A DNA stretch of 64,000 nt from Bradyrhizobium erythrophlei (lineage in GTDB: Bacteria; Pseudomonadota; Alphaproteobacteria; Rhizobiales; Xanthobacteraceae): the NCBI GenBank assembly GCA_900129675.1, contig FSRD01000001.1, forward strand, positions 4,391,501-4,455,500. Direction: 5' to 3'. The notes beneath the pieces were generated by a model, which was not told the DNA's origin, searched no databases, and saw nothing but the letters and a program-made list of their open reading frames with translations. Below, piece by piece: positions 19,033 to 28,125 of the stretch; within the stretch, counting starts at the first letter, position 1, and every line of letters starts with the position of its first letter. The translations under genes and the position numbers were made by a program.

Positions 19033-19806
19033 CTACGCTTCCGGTGCTTCCGGCAAACCGCCATAGGCGGCCCATGTGGTGCCTGCGATAAATCCGGCAT
19101 CGACCGGCAGATTGATGCCGGTCACGCCGCTGCTCATCGGCGAGAGCAGCCAGGCGATTGCCTGCGCGACCTCGACCGGTTCGACCAAACGATTCATCGC
19201 CGTAGGGCCTGCAAGCAGATCCTTGTTCAGCGCGCCCGAAGCGATGCCGGCCTCGAGTGCGACGGTGCGGGTAAATCCCGGTGAGACGGCGTTGACGCGC
19301 ACGCCGACACGGCCCCATTCGGCCGCGAGCGTCTGCGTGATCTGAATGACGCCGGCTTTGGCGGCGGTGTAGGCGTGGATCGGGCCGGACGTCATGCCGG
19401 CGACGGACGCGACATTGACGATGGCGCCATGCCGCCGCTGTGCCATGCGCACGCCGACGCTGCGGGCGACCAAAAACGTGCCGCGCAGATCGATATTGAC
19501 CTCACGATCCCATTGATCCATCCGCACCCGTTCGACCGGATGCATCTTGCCGAATACGCCGGCGGCATTGACGAGGCCCGTGATCGGGCCGTGCGCGGCT
19601 TCGATATCGGCGATGCCGCTGACCACGGCGCTTTCGCTGGCAACATCGAACGGAGCAGGCCAAAGGATCGTCTGCGTTCCCGCAAGCGGCCCGGGCGCGA
19701 TATCCGATATCACCACGCGCTGGCCTTGATTGGCGAGCAGCGCCGCGGTGGCCGCACCGATGCCGCGGCTGCCGCCGGTGACGAGAACGATGCCGTTAGC
19801 GCTCAT
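19033..19806 (-). CDS. short-chain dehydrogenase/reductase
   Basis: A classical SDR of 257 residues with TGGSRGIG at 10-17 (dinucleotide binding), NAAG at 80-83, a catalytic Ser near 134, and YTAAK at 146-150. SDRs of this kind oxidise alcohols to ketones or reduce 3-ketoacyl groups. It sits between tetR and the Baeyer-Villiger-type monooxygenase with a very short gap, so an alcohol-to-ketone step feeding the monooxygenase is a reasonable inference. Cofactor preference cannot be fixed from sight. Confidence 0.92.
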   Translation of the reverse strand: MSANGIVLVTGGSRGIGAATAALLANQGQRVVISDIAPGPLAGTQTILWPAPFDVASESAVVSGIADIEAAHGPITGLVNAAGVFGKMHPVERVRMDQWDREVNIDLRGTFLVARSVGVRMAQRRHGAIVNVASVAGMTSGPIHAYTAAKAGVIQITQTLAAEWGRVGVRVNAVSPGFTRTVALEAGIASGALNKDLLAGPTAMNRLVEPVEVAQAIAWLLSPMSSGVTGINLPVDAGFIAGTTWAAYGGLPEAPEA

Positions 19807-19819
19807 GGCCGTTGCCGTC

Positions 19820-20452
19820 TTATACGTTAAACAGCCCGCGCGTAATCAGCTTTTGATAGGCCGTGATGACGTGATCGGGCACGGCCGTGACCGCGCCGTC
19901 GGAATAGGAGTAACGCCGGCTGAGATAGCCGCGCGCGCCCATCAGCATTTGAACGATCGCTTCGAACTCCTCGTCGCTGTAGCCCTCGATGGTGCCGGCA
20001 AGCCGCGCCCGTTTCAGGATGCGGACATAGGCGGTCGAAATGTTATCGAAATGCTTTTGATAGCCGATCGGCGCAAAGAATTCGGCCTCGTTGAGAATGC
20101 GCAGGAATTCCGGCACCTCGCGGATGAAGTCGAAGAAGGCGCTGAAGCGTTCGATTTCCTGTCGCGCGGTCTGCGGTGTGCCGGTGCGCTCGCGGATGAA
20201 GCGCACCATGTCGATGCCGATCGTCGGCAATAATTGGTCGAGCAGTTCCTGGCGGTTTTCGAAATGGTTGTAGAACGTGCCCTGCGCGACACCGGCAGCA
20301 TCCGTGATGCGGGCGACGGAGGCTTCGGCATAACCATATTTGCCCACGACCTTGGTCGCGGCGTCGAATATCTTGCGCTTGGTCCAGGCGTTGCGCTCGA
20401 CGCGATTGAGCTTTGTGACCTTGCCCGATGTGTCTTGCGATGCTTGCGTCAT
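19820..20452 (-). CDS. TetR/AcrR family transcriptional regulator
   Basis: A 210-residue repressor-type protein. The N-terminal helix-turn-helix spans about residues 28-70 (IFDAATKVVGKYGYAEASVA then AGVAQGTFYNHFENRQELLD). The C-terminal ligand domain is helical and variable. The gene starts inside the end of the acyl-CoA ligase gene (4-base ATGA overlap) and is followed by the SDR after 13 bases, so it is embedded in the operon it probably controls. The likely operator is the inverted repeat at 21987-22011 in the divergent promoter region. Confidence 0.93.
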   Translation of the reverse strand: MTQASQDTSGKVTKLNRVERNAWTKRKIFDAATKVVGKYGYAEASVARITDAAGVAQGTFYNHFENRQELLDQLLPTIGIDMVRFIRERTGTPQTARQEIERFSAFFDFIREVPEFLRILNEAEFFAPIGYQKHFDNISTAYVRILKRARLAGTIEGYSDEEFEAIVQMLMGARGYLSRRYSYSDGAVTAVPDHVITAYQKLITRGLFNV

Positions 20453-21945
20453 GCGGTGGCCTCTAGTTCTCCGCGCAGCACGCGCTTGAGCACTTTGCCG
20501 GAAGGGTTGCGCGGCAGGCTGTCGCGGATGATCAACTGCTTTGGGATTTTGAAGCCGGCTAATCGCGCACGGCAGTGGTCGGTCAGATCGGGCAATTCCA
20601 GCGTGGCGCTTTCCGCCAGCACGACGATCGCGACCGGCTTTTCACCCCAGCGCTCATCCGGCATACCAATGACGGCGACTTCGCGTACTTGCGGCAATTC
20701 GTAGATGACGCGTTCGACCTCGGAGGAGGCGATGTTCTCGCCGCCGGAGATAATCATGTCCTTCTTGCGGTCGGTGAGATAGAGGAAGCCGTCCTGGTCG
20801 AGATAGCCGACGTCGCCGCTGCGAAACCAGTCGCCGAAAAAGGCGGCAGCGGTCTTCTCGGGATCTCTCCAGTAGCCCTGCGTGACCTTTGGTCCACGCA
20901 GGCAGATCTCGCCGTCTTTGCCGGGCGCGAGGCGATTGCCCGCTTCGTCGCGGATTTCGATCTCGACATGGGCGATGGCGCGGCCGGTCGAGCCGATCTT
21001 TTCGATCTCGCGGCCGGCCTCCATAAAGGTATCGCCGCCGCAGGTCTCCGTCAGCCCGTAGGCATCGATGTAGCGGGCATTTCCAAAATATTCGGAGAAG
21101 GCGCGGATACGTACCTCCGGCGTCTTCTCGCCGCCGCCGATTGCCCACCGCAGGCTGGAGACGTCATAGCGTTGACGAGCAGGGCAGGTGAGGATTGCCG
21201 TGGTCATCACAGGCGCGAACCAGGCGGCGTTCAGCTTTTCCGCGTCAATCGCGGCCAGTGCCTGCTCCGGCTCGAAATTGCGGTGAATGGACAGCATGCC
21301 GCCGTGCCAGAGCACGGCGATACCGGGTAAATCGAGCGCGCCGACATGGTAGAGCGGACCGACCACCAGCAATCGCGTATCCGCGTTCAGCCCCAGCACC
21401 AGCGTCTGATCGGCCGATTTCCAGTAGATGTTCTCGTAAGTGAGCATCACGCCTTTGGGGCGATCCGTGGTGCCTGACGTGTACATCAATCGCATCAGGT
21501 CGCGCGGCTGCCGCGGCTGTATCGGCGCCGGCGCGATATCGGGCGCCAGCCGCGTGGCGCTGGATTGCGCGGCTTGGTCGAGCAGCACGACCGGCACGCC
21601 ACCTGTAACCACGCCTTCGAATTCTTCGTCGCCGATCAGAATGCGCGCGCCGGAATTGCCGACGATGTAACCGACTTCATCAGCGGAGAGGCGATAATTG
21701 ATCGGCAGAAACACCGCGCCGATGTGGCTGGTCGCGAACACGAGTTCGAGGAACGCCGCACTGTTCTTCATCAGGACCGCAACGACATCGCCGGCGCCGA
21801 TCCCTTGCGACGCCAACCAGCCACCCACCTTGCAGATCCGCTGGTCGAAACCGGCATATGAAATGTCTTCGCCGCGGTATTTCAGCGCGCAGCGGTCCGG
21901 GGTCCGCCGGGCATGAAACGCGATGAAGCTCGAAAGATTGATCAT
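20449..21945 (-). CDS. AMP-dependent acyl-CoA synthetase
   Basis: A 498-residue ANL-superfamily ligase that activates a carboxylic acid to its CoA ester through an acyl-adenylate. The P-loop is YTSGTTDRPKGVM near 155-167, with Asp where Gly or Ser is more common; RSGDVGYLDQDGFLYLTDRK and the terminal PRNPSGKVLKR with the catalytic Lys are clear. It is the first gene of the leftward operon and shares its upstream region with the ABC importer. The substrate is not predictable; medium-chain, aromatic or alicyclic acids are all possible. Confidence 0.94.
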   Translation of the reverse strand: MINLSSFIAFHARRTPDRCALKYRGEDISYAGFDQRICKVGGWLASQGIGAGDVVAVLMKNSAAFLELVFATSHIGAVFLPINYRLSADEVGYIVGNSGARILIGDEEFEGVVTGGVPVVLLDQAAQSSATRLAPDIAPAPIQPRQPRDLMRLMYTSGTTDRPKGVMLTYENIYWKSADQTLVLGLNADTRLLVVGPLYHVGALDLPGIAVLWHGGMLSIHRNFEPEQALAAIDAEKLNAAWFAPVMTTAILTCPARQRYDVSSLRWAIGGGEKTPEVRIRAFSEYFGNARYIDAYGLTETCGGDTFMEAGREIEKIGSTGRAIAHVEIEIRDEAGNRLAPGKDGEICLRGPKVTQGYWRDPEKTAAAFFGDWFRSGDVGYLDQDGFLYLTDRKKDMIISGGENIASSEVERVIYELPQVREVAVIGMPDERWGEKPVAIVVLAESATLELPDLTDHCRARLAGFKIPKQLIIRDSLPRNPSGKVLKRVLRGELEATA

Positions 21946-21986
21946 TCGCCGCTCAAAAGGGCCGCTTTCGGCCTCGTTTTTCCCTA

Positions 21987-22011
21987 GATGAATTATGACT
22001 CGTAATTCATC
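21987..22011. promoter_or_regulatory. candidate TetR operator in divergent promoter region
   Basis: A perfect inverted repeat GATGAATTA-7 nt-TAATTCATC lies midway between the ligase start (21945) and the ABC binding-protein start (22115). Size and symmetry suit a TetR dimer. A possible -35 box TTGACG starts at 22018, so a bound repressor could block rightward transcription. No other perfect copy was noticed in the window. Confidence 0.65.
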
Positions 22012-22114
22012 TTTGGCTTGACGTCACCCCCCTTGCTCTGAAAACATTGTGGACATGGAGACGGAACGATCTCCGCCAGGGATTCCTGGGAATACGACCC
22101 AAAGGGAGGGGAAA

Positions 22115-23374
22115 ATGCAGAGAACCCGCAAACCGGGCATTAGCCGCCGCGCGACTCTTGCACTGATGGGCACCGGCGCAGTGACGTTCGCGACGCCATG
22201 GGTGGCGCGCGCGCAAGCCAAAACCATCAAGGTCGGCATGCCGACCATTCTTTCCGGCCGTGTCGCGCAGTTAGGCACCTCGTCGCGCAACGCGGTGATG
22301 CTGGAAGTCGAGAAGGTCAACGCGGCGGGCGGCTTGGCCGGCCGGCAGATCGAAATGGTGATCCGCGATTCCAAGGGGGCGCCGCAGGAAGCGGCGCGCG
22401 TCGCCCGCGAACTGGTCAACACCGACGGGTGCGAGCTCTTGATCGATGCCGAGGCATCCTCCGGCGCGTTCGCCGTGCACGAAGTCGCGCGCGATCTCGG
22501 TGTGTTCTGCATTCACACTAACTCGGAAACCTCGGCACTGACCGCGGATCCGAAGCAGCACATCCCGAATGCGTTCCGCACTGCGCGCCAGGGCGTGCAC
22601 GACTCGATCGTCGGCGGCAGCTACGCGGCGGCGATCGCGAAAACCAAGGGCCTGAAGAAATGGGCGACCTGCGCGCCCGACTACGCCTACGGCCGCGACA
22701 CCACCGGTGAGTTCACGCTGTATCTCAAGCGCTTTGCACCCGATGTCGAAATCATCAGCGAGTCCTGGCCGAAGCTGTTTCAGCCGGACTACACGGAAGT
22801 CGTCACCAAGATCCTGCAGGCGAAACCGCAGGCGCTCTATACCTGCCTGTGGGGCGGCGATCTCACCTCTTATATCGATCAGGCCAATATCTACGCGATG
22901 TTCAGCCAGATGGAAGTGTTCGCCGTCAACATGGCTGATTACACCGCGCTGACGGTGGTGAAGAACCTGCCGAAGGGCATTCATTCCGGCAACCGCTACA
23001 TCAAGACCTATCCGGCGACCGCAGAGAACGCCGCCTGGGGCGACGCCTACAAGGCGAAATACAATGAGTACCCGACCAACTGGTCGTGGGAGAATGCTAC
23101 CGCGGTCATGCTGATCGCCGAAGCGTCGAAGAAAGCCAATTCTGCCGACGGCAAGAAGATTGCGGAAGCGATGCGCGGGCTGACGATCAAATCGCCGTTC
23201 GGCGCCGATGGAACCGTGACGATGCGAGCCGAAGACCAGACCCTGATCGGTTACGCGATCGGCTGGGGGACGACGATCCCGCAAGAGCCCTACGTGCCGG
23301 ACGTCAAGCCCGGCGACTGGAAGACCATTCTCGAACTCGAAGCCGAGTGGAAGAAGAGCAAGGGCTACGCCTGA
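22115..23374 (+). CDS. ABC transporter substrate-binding protein (branched-chain amino acid type)
   Basis: The 419-residue periplasmic binding protein belongs to the Leu/Ile/Val-type (Peripla_BP_6) family. Residues 1-35 form an export signal with an Arg pair (GISRRATLALMGTGAVTFAT), possibly Tat-dependent, ending WVARAQA. The mature part begins KTIKVGMPTILSGRVAQLGT and contains AGGLAGRQIEMVIRDSKG. ATG 22115 has GGGAGGGGAAA upstream. It heads the importer operon. In rhizobia such binding proteins often carry aromatic or dicarboxylic acids rather than amino acids, so the ligand probably matches the catabolic genes downstream. Confidence 0.92.
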   Translation: MQRTRKPGISRRATLALMGTGAVTFATPWVARAQAKTIKVGMPTILSGRVAQLGTSSRNAVMLEVEKVNAAGGLAGRQIEMVIRDSKGAPQEAARVARELVNTDGCELLIDAEASSGAFAVHEVARDLGVFCIHTNSETSALTADPKQHIPNAFRTARQGVHDSIVGGSYAAAIAKTKGLKKWATCAPDYAYGRDTTGEFTLYLKRFAPDVEIISESWPKLFQPDYTEVVTKILQAKPQALYTCLWGGDLTSYIDQANIYAMFSQMEVFAVNMADYTALTVVKNLPKGIHSGNRYIKTYPATAENAAWGDAYKAKYNEYPTNWSWENATAVMLIAEASKKANSADGKKIAEAMRGLTIKSPFGADGTVTMRAEDQTLIGYAIGWGTTIPQEPYVPDVKPGDWKTILELEAEWKKSKGYA

Positions 23375-23474
23375 CGGACCGGCATGCGCTGAGGCGGTGT
23401 GAGCCGCCTCAGTTTTGATGCTGTAGGCTTTTTGCGAGCCGATCATTGCGGCTCGCCGTAACGGATATCTCCCC

Positions 23475-24377
23475 GTGGATCTCGACGCGCTCACCGGCTG
23501 TCTCGCTAGTCCCGCCTGCTTGGTGACGCAAACCACCAGCGGCTTCATCATCGGCATGCTGCTGTTTCTCGTCGCCGTCGGGCTGACGCTGATCTTCGGC
23601 GTCCTCAAGGTCGTCAATTTCAGCCACGGCGCCTTCTACATGTTCGGCGCCTATTTCGCGATGACGGCCTATCAGCTATCGGGCAGCTTTGCGCTGGCGG
23701 TGTTTTGTGGGGCCGCCGGTACCGCGCTCCTCGGCCTGATCTTCGAACGCGTGTTCATGAGCCGGGTCTATGGCGCTGACGTGTTGATGCAGCTTCTGGT
23801 CTGCTACGCCTTCGTCCTGATTTTCGACGACGTCGTGCGGATGGTGTGGGGCCCGGAATTCAGGTCGATGGGCATGCCCGCGGCCTTCCAGGTCGCGCCA
23901 CTGTTCATCGCCGGTGGCGTGGTGCCGCCATATTATCTGTTGCTGATCGGCGTTGCGCTAGTGGCTGCCGTGATCCTCGGGCTCGGGCTTGCCCGCACCC
24001 GGCTCGGCAAGGTGATCCGCGCGGCGGCGCATAATCCGGGCATGGTATCGGCGCTCGGCATCAATACCGGCCTGATCTATGGCGGCGTGTTTGCGCTGGG
24101 CGGCATGCTGGCAGGCCTTGGCGGCGCGCTCGCCGCACCGGTGCGCTCGCTGACGCCGGGCATGGGATTTTCGGTGCTGATCGAATCCTTCATCGTTACC
24201 GTGATCGGTGGCATGGGATCGATCCTGGGCGCGCTGATCGGTGCGCTGCTGATCGGCATGATTCGCTCCTTCGGATCGCTGGGCTTTCCCTTGTTCACGG
24301 AAGGCCTGATGTATCTGTTCATGGTGATCGTGCTGGTGATCCGGCCCACGGGCCTGTTCGGCAAGGAGGTCGTATGA
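23475..24377 (+). CDS. branched-chain amino acid-type ABC permease (LivH family)
   Basis: A 300-residue inner-membrane permease with about eight membrane spans. Family marks are the N-terminal GLTLIFGVLKVVNFSHGAFY and the C-terminal GGMGSILGALIGALLIGMI loop that contacts the ATPase. It starts at GTG 23475 and overlaps the next permease by 4 bases (ATGA). The gap to the binding-protein gene is about 100 bp. Confidence 0.93.
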   Translation: MDLDALTGCLASPACLVTQTTSGFIIGMLLFLVAVGLTLIFGVLKVVNFSHGAFYMFGAYFAMTAYQLSGSFALAVFCGAAGTALLGLIFERVFMSRVYGADVLMQLLVCYAFVLIFDDVVRMVWGPEFRSMGMPAAFQVAPLFIAGGVVPPYYLLLIGVALVAAVILGLGLARTRLGKVIRAAAHNPGMVSALGINTGLIYGGVFALGGMLAGLGGALAAPVRSLTPGMGFSVLIESFIVTVIGGMGSILGALIGALLIGMIRSFGSLGFPLFTEGLMYLFMVIVLVIRPTGLFGKEVV

Positions 24378-25405
24378 CCGAGCTTCGGGCCGGACGGACT
24401 GGAGAGCCGCTCGGCATTGCGCGCGACGAGGCCAGGTCGCAGCGCCCGCGCTACCTCGATGTCCTGATTGGGCTTGCGGCTTTTGGCGTGCTCGCGGTGC
24501 TGCCGCTGTTCTTCGGCAGCAAGGCGTTGCTGGATTTCGTGATCCGCTGCTCGGCGTTCGGCCTGTTCGCGACCTCGCTTAACCTGCTGGTCGGCTACAC
24601 CGGCATGATTTCGTTCGGGCACGGCATGTTCTTCGGCCTCGGCGCTTATGGTTTCGGCCTGATCATGCAGCGCACCGGCGTACCGGTCCCGGTCGCCTTT
24701 GTCGCGACCCTTGTCATCACGACCATTATCGCGACCGTGATCGGCGCGATCTGCGTGCGGCTGAAGGAAATCTATTTTGCGTTCGTGACACTGGCGTTCC
24801 AGATGCTGATTCACTCGACGATCCTGTCCTGGGCGTCGCTGACCGGCGGTGATCAGGGCTTGCGCGGCGGCATTCCACGTCCGGTCTTCCTCGGCATCGA
24901 TCTGTCGAACCATGTGCATCTGTATGTCACAAGCTGCGCGCTATTGGTGATCGGGCTGCTTCTGATGCGCCAGATCGCGCAATCGCCGTTCGGCTATACC
25001 TTGCGCATGATCCGCGACAACGCGAACCGGGCAAGCTTTATCGGCATCGACGTCTGGCGCGCCAGGCTCACGATCTTCGTCCTCGCGGCACTGTTTGCTT
25101 CCACCGGCGGCATCGTCATGGCGCTGTTCGTATCGGGCGCCTATCCCGAATTCGCCTACTGGACGATTTCGGGCGAAGGCATCTTCATCAACATGCTCGG
25201 CGGCGTCACGACGTTCCTGGGCCCGATGGTCGGCACCGTTTTGCTGCTGATCCTCAATGATACCGTCACGCGCCTGACCGAGTATTACGGCATCGTGCTC
25301 GGCATCGTGATCCTGTTCTTCGCGATCGGCCTGCGCAAAGGCCTGATGGATTTTGTGGTCGAATGGTACGGGCAGCGCCGTGATGGCGCCGGGGAGCGCG
25401 GCTAG
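24374..25405 (+). CDS. branched-chain amino acid-type ABC permease (LivM family)
   Basis: The second permease, 343 residues, has a polar N-terminal tail of about 30 residues and then multiple membrane segments. Typical LivM features are SLNLLVGYTGMISFGHGMFF, the charged loop MIRDNANRASFIGIDVWRAR and GGVTTFLGPMVGTVLL. It overlaps livH-like by 4 bases and precedes the ATPase gene by 2 bases, so translation is coupled. Confidence 0.93.
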   Translation: MTELRAGRTGEPLGIARDEARSQRPRYLDVLIGLAAFGVLAVLPLFFGSKALLDFVIRCSAFGLFATSLNLLVGYTGMISFGHGMFFGLGAYGFGLIMQRTGVPVPVAFVATLVITTIIATVIGAICVRLKEIYFAFVTLAFQMLIHSTILSWASLTGGDQGLRGGIPRPVFLGIDLSNHVHLYVTSCALLVIGLLLMRQIAQSPFGYTLRMIRDNANRASFIGIDVWRARLTIFVLAALFASTGGIVMALFVSGAYPEFAYWTISGEGIFINMLGGVTTFLGPMVGTVLLLILNDTVTRLTEYYGIVLGIVILFFAIGLRKGLMDFVVEWYGQRRDGAGERG

Positions 25406-25407
25406 CC

Positions 25408-26166
25408 ATGCTGGAAATCCGCGGGCTTTCCAAATCCTTTGGCGGCGTCAAGGCGACCGATAACGTCACGCTCGACTTCGCCGACGGTTCGCTGACCTCC
25501 GTGATCGGTCCCAATGGCGCCGGAAAGAGCACGTTCTTCAACCTGATCACGGGCGCGCTGAAGCCGGATTCCGGCCAGATCCTGCTCAACGGCGTCGATA
25601 TGGCGGGACGCTCGCCGCCCGATATCGTCCGTTACGGCATCGGCCGGGCGTTTCAGGTGGCGAGCATTTTTCCTTCGCTCACAGTGCATGAGACCATGCT
25701 GGCGGCGGTCTGCGCTGATCAGCGCCGCGCCAGCGTGCTGCACCGGCGCTTTCCGCTTCTCGAGACCCGCGACCGCGCCGAACACGCGATGGAATTGCTC
25801 GGGCTGGCCGGCAAGCGCAACCGCACCGCGGCGACGCTGTCGCATGGTGACCAGAAACTGCTCGATATCGCGTTGGCGCTGGTGCTCGAGCCAAAAGTGC
25901 TGCTGCTGGACGAACCGACCGCCGGCATGGGTACCGAAGAGCGCTGGCGCATGATCGACAAGGTCAGGGAGCTCTGGGAGACGCAGAAGATCACCGTCGT
26001 GTTCATCGAGCACGACATGGATATCGTGTTCAAGATTGCACCTGCGATCGTCGTGCTGTGCTACGGCCGGATTCTCGCAACCGGCACCCCTGAGGCGATC
26101 CGGCGAAACGAAGCGGTCATCAAGGCCTATCTCGGCACTGAACATCACGCCGAGGCCGCGATATGA
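25408..26166 (+). CDS. ABC transporter ATP-binding protein (LivG family)
   Basis: A 252-residue ATPase with Walker A GPNGAGKST near 33, a Q-loop near 80, a divergent signature LSHGDQKLLDIALAL near 147 (His replaces the usual Gly) and Walker B VLLLDEPTAGM near 165. The C-terminal YGRILATGTPEAIRR is typical of LivG. It overlaps the next ATPase gene by 4 bases. It energises uptake with LivF-type partner. Confidence 0.94.
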   Translation: MLEIRGLSKSFGGVKATDNVTLDFADGSLTSVIGPNGAGKSTFFNLITGALKPDSGQILLNGVDMAGRSPPDIVRYGIGRAFQVASIFPSLTVHETMLAAVCADQRRASVLHRRFPLLETRDRAEHAMELLGLAGKRNRTAATLSHGDQKLLDIALALVLEPKVLLLDEPTAGMGTEERWRMIDKVRELWETQKITVVFIEHDMDIVFKIAPAIVVLCYGRILATGTPEAIRRNEAVIKAYLGTEHHAEAAI

Positions 26167-26879
26167 GTGCGCAGCCGGTCGTTCAGGTCGAGGACCTCGA
26201 CGTCTATTACGGCACCAGCCAGATCCTGTTCGGGGTCGGCCTCTCCGTGCGGCAGGGCGAGACCATGGCGCTGCTCGGACGCAACGGCGCCGGCAAATCG
26301 ACCACCATGAAGGCCATCATGGGCCTGGCGCCGGCGCGCCGCGGCAAGGTTACCTTGCGCGGCCGCGTGGTGTCCGGACTGAAGCCCCATCACATTGCCC
26401 GGGCCGGCCTCGGCTTTGTGCCGGAGGACCGTCAGATCTTTCCCGAACACACGGTGGAGGACAATCTGGTCATCGGCCAGAAGAAGGGCCCGGACGGCCA
26501 GGACGAATGGTCGATCCGGCGGATCTATGACGTGTTTCCGCTGCTGGAGCCGCTGCGATACCGGATCGCGGGCCGGCTGTCCGGCGGCGAACAGCAGATG
26601 CTGGCGATCGCGCGCACGCTGATGGGCAATCCGGCGCTGCTGTTGCTGGACGAGCCGAGCGAGGGGCTGGCGCCGATCATCGTGCAGCGGATCGGCGAAT
26701 TGCTGCGGCAACTCCGCGGCACCGGCGCCACGGTGCTGATCGCCGAGCAGAACATGCATTTTTGCCTTGGCCTTGCGAGCCACGCGACGGTTATCGACAA
26801 GGGCCAGATCGTCTACACATCCGGGATCGAAGAGCTGAAGGCCAACGACAACATTCGTCAGCGCTATCTTGCGCTGTAG
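26163..26879 (+). CDS. ABC transporter ATP-binding protein (LivF family)
   Basis: A 238-residue ATPase with Walker A GRNGAGKST near 39-47, signature LSGGEQQMLAIARTL near 140 and Walker B LLLLDEPSEGLAP near 161. LivF marks include VPEDRQIFPEHTVEDNL. It completes the importer and is followed after 28 bp by the CoA-transferase gene, linking transport to activation of the cargo. Confidence 0.95.
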   Translation: MSAQPVVQVEDLDVYYGTSQILFGVGLSVRQGETMALLGRNGAGKSTTMKAIMGLAPARRGKVTLRGRVVSGLKPHHIARAGLGFVPEDRQIFPEHTVEDNLVIGQKKGPDGQDEWSIRRIYDVFPLLEPLRYRIAGRLSGGEQQMLAIARTLMGNPALLLLDEPSEGLAPIIVQRIGELLRQLRGTGATVLIAEQNMHFCLGLASHATVIDKGQIVYTSGIEELKANDNIRQRYLAL

Positions 26880-26907
26880 CTTTCAGCCAGCCGGTCCGGG
26901 AGAGTAA

Positions 26908-28125
26908 ATGCCAGTTGAACGGAAGCTATCGCCGACGCACGACGCGCCCTATCGCGGCTTGCGCGTGCTCGATTTCGGGCAGGGCATCGCATCGCCCTAT
27001 TGCGCGATGCTGCTCGGTGTCTACGGGGCCGATGTGATCAAGGTCGAGCCGCCCGAGGGCGACTGGTCGCGGTATCTCGGGACGACGTACGGCAGCCACA
27101 CGACGCTCTCGGCCGTCTACAATCGCGGCAAGCGCAGCCTGTGCCTCGATATGAAGCATAAGGACGGCATCGCCGTCGCCCAAACGCTGGCGAGGGATTG
27201 CGATGTCCTGATCGAGGGCTTTCGGCCCGGCGTCGCTGCCCGGCTGGGCATTGGCTACGAAAACCTCGCGCAAGAAAATCCCGGTCTGGTTTATCTTTCC
27301 GTCAGCGCCTTTGGCCAGACCGGGCCCTATTCGAAACGGCCGGGTTCGGATTCCGTCGCACAAGCGTTTTCCGGTCTGGTGTCGATCAATGTCGGCAACG
27401 ACAAGACCCCGCACCGGGTCGGCGCGACGATTTCCGACGTCGTCACCGGCGTCTACGCCTTCCAGGCCATCGCCACCACGCTGTTTGCCCGCGCAACCGT
27501 TGGCACCGGCCGCTGGATCGACGTCAATCTCTGCCAATCGACCGCAGCGTTGCTCGGCCACAAGGTCGCCGAGCATATTCTGGAAGGCGGCGCGCCGCGC
27601 GCCCTCAACGTGCCGGCGGGCTCCTATCAAACCAGCGATGGTTGGATGATGGTGACGCTGGTGAACGAGCCGCAATACAAGCGCCTGTGCGCGGCCATCG
27701 ACCGCGACAACCTCGCCGCCGATCCACGGTTTGTCGATTTTGCGAGGCGAGCGGATTCCGCCGATACGCTGATCTCGCAAATGCGCGAGGTGTTCCTGAC
27801 GCAGCCGACGGAAGCCTGGTTGGCGCGGCTGCACGCGGCCGACATCATCGCGGAGCGCATCCTCAATCCCGGGGAATGGCTCCGCAACAGCCACGTCGAA
27901 GCGACCAAGGGCGCAGTTTGCCAGGACACGCCCGGCGTTGGTCCGGTCTATTCGCCGCGGACGCCGGGCATTGCGAGCCTTTCCGAAGACAGGCTATGTC
28001 CCGCGCCGGATGTCGGACAGGATAGTTATGCGCTGCTCGTGGAAGCTGGCTTCGAGCGCGGCGCCATCGACGATCTGGTCAGGGCCGGCGCTGTGCGTCA
28101 GGCCAAGGGAGGCGGTACATCATGA
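26908..28125 (+). CDS. CaiB/BaiF CoA-transferase family protein
   Basis: This 405-residue family III CoA-transferase moves CoA between carboxylic acids. Signature parts are RVLDFGQGIASPYCAMLLGV, YGADVIKVEPPEGDWSRYLG, NRGKRSLCLDMKHKDG and the segment around GQTGPYSKRPGSDSVAQAFS. The catalytic Asp in this family lies near residue 170; a candidate falls in the ISDVVTGVYAFQAI region here. ATG 26908 is used with GGGAG upstream. It overlaps the next gene by 4 bases. It would activate the imported acid using another acyl-CoA as donor. Confidence 0.93.
   Translation: MPVERKLSPTHDAPYRGLRVLDFGQGIASPYCAMLLGVYGADVIKVEPPEGDWSRYLGTTYGSHTTLSAVYNRGKRSLCLDMKHKDGIAVAQTLARDCDVLIEGFRPGVAARLGIGYENLAQENPGLVYLSVSAFGQTGPYSKRPGSDSVAQAFSGLVSINVGNDKTPHRVGATISDVVTGVYAFQAIATTLFARATVGTGRWIDVNLCQSTAALLGHKVAEHILEGGAPRALNVPAGSYQTSDGWMMVTLVNEPQYKRLCAAIDRDNLAADPRFVDFARRADSADTLISQMREVFLTQPTEAWLARLHAADIIAERILNPGEWLRNSHVEATKGAVCQDTPGVGPVYSPRTPGIASLSEDRLCPAPDVGQDSYALLVEAGFERGAIDDLVRAGAVRQAKGGGTS

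Noticed and set aside
22019..22048. A strong sigma70 promoter for the ABC operon
   Set aside because: TTGACG is present but no convincing -10 box lies 16-18 bases downstream, so it is mentioned only as support for the operator.
22271..23617. A 448-codon leftward frame opposite the ABC binding protein
   Set aside because: Antisense to a clear signal-peptide-bearing binding protein; composition is Arg/Asp-rich with no motif.
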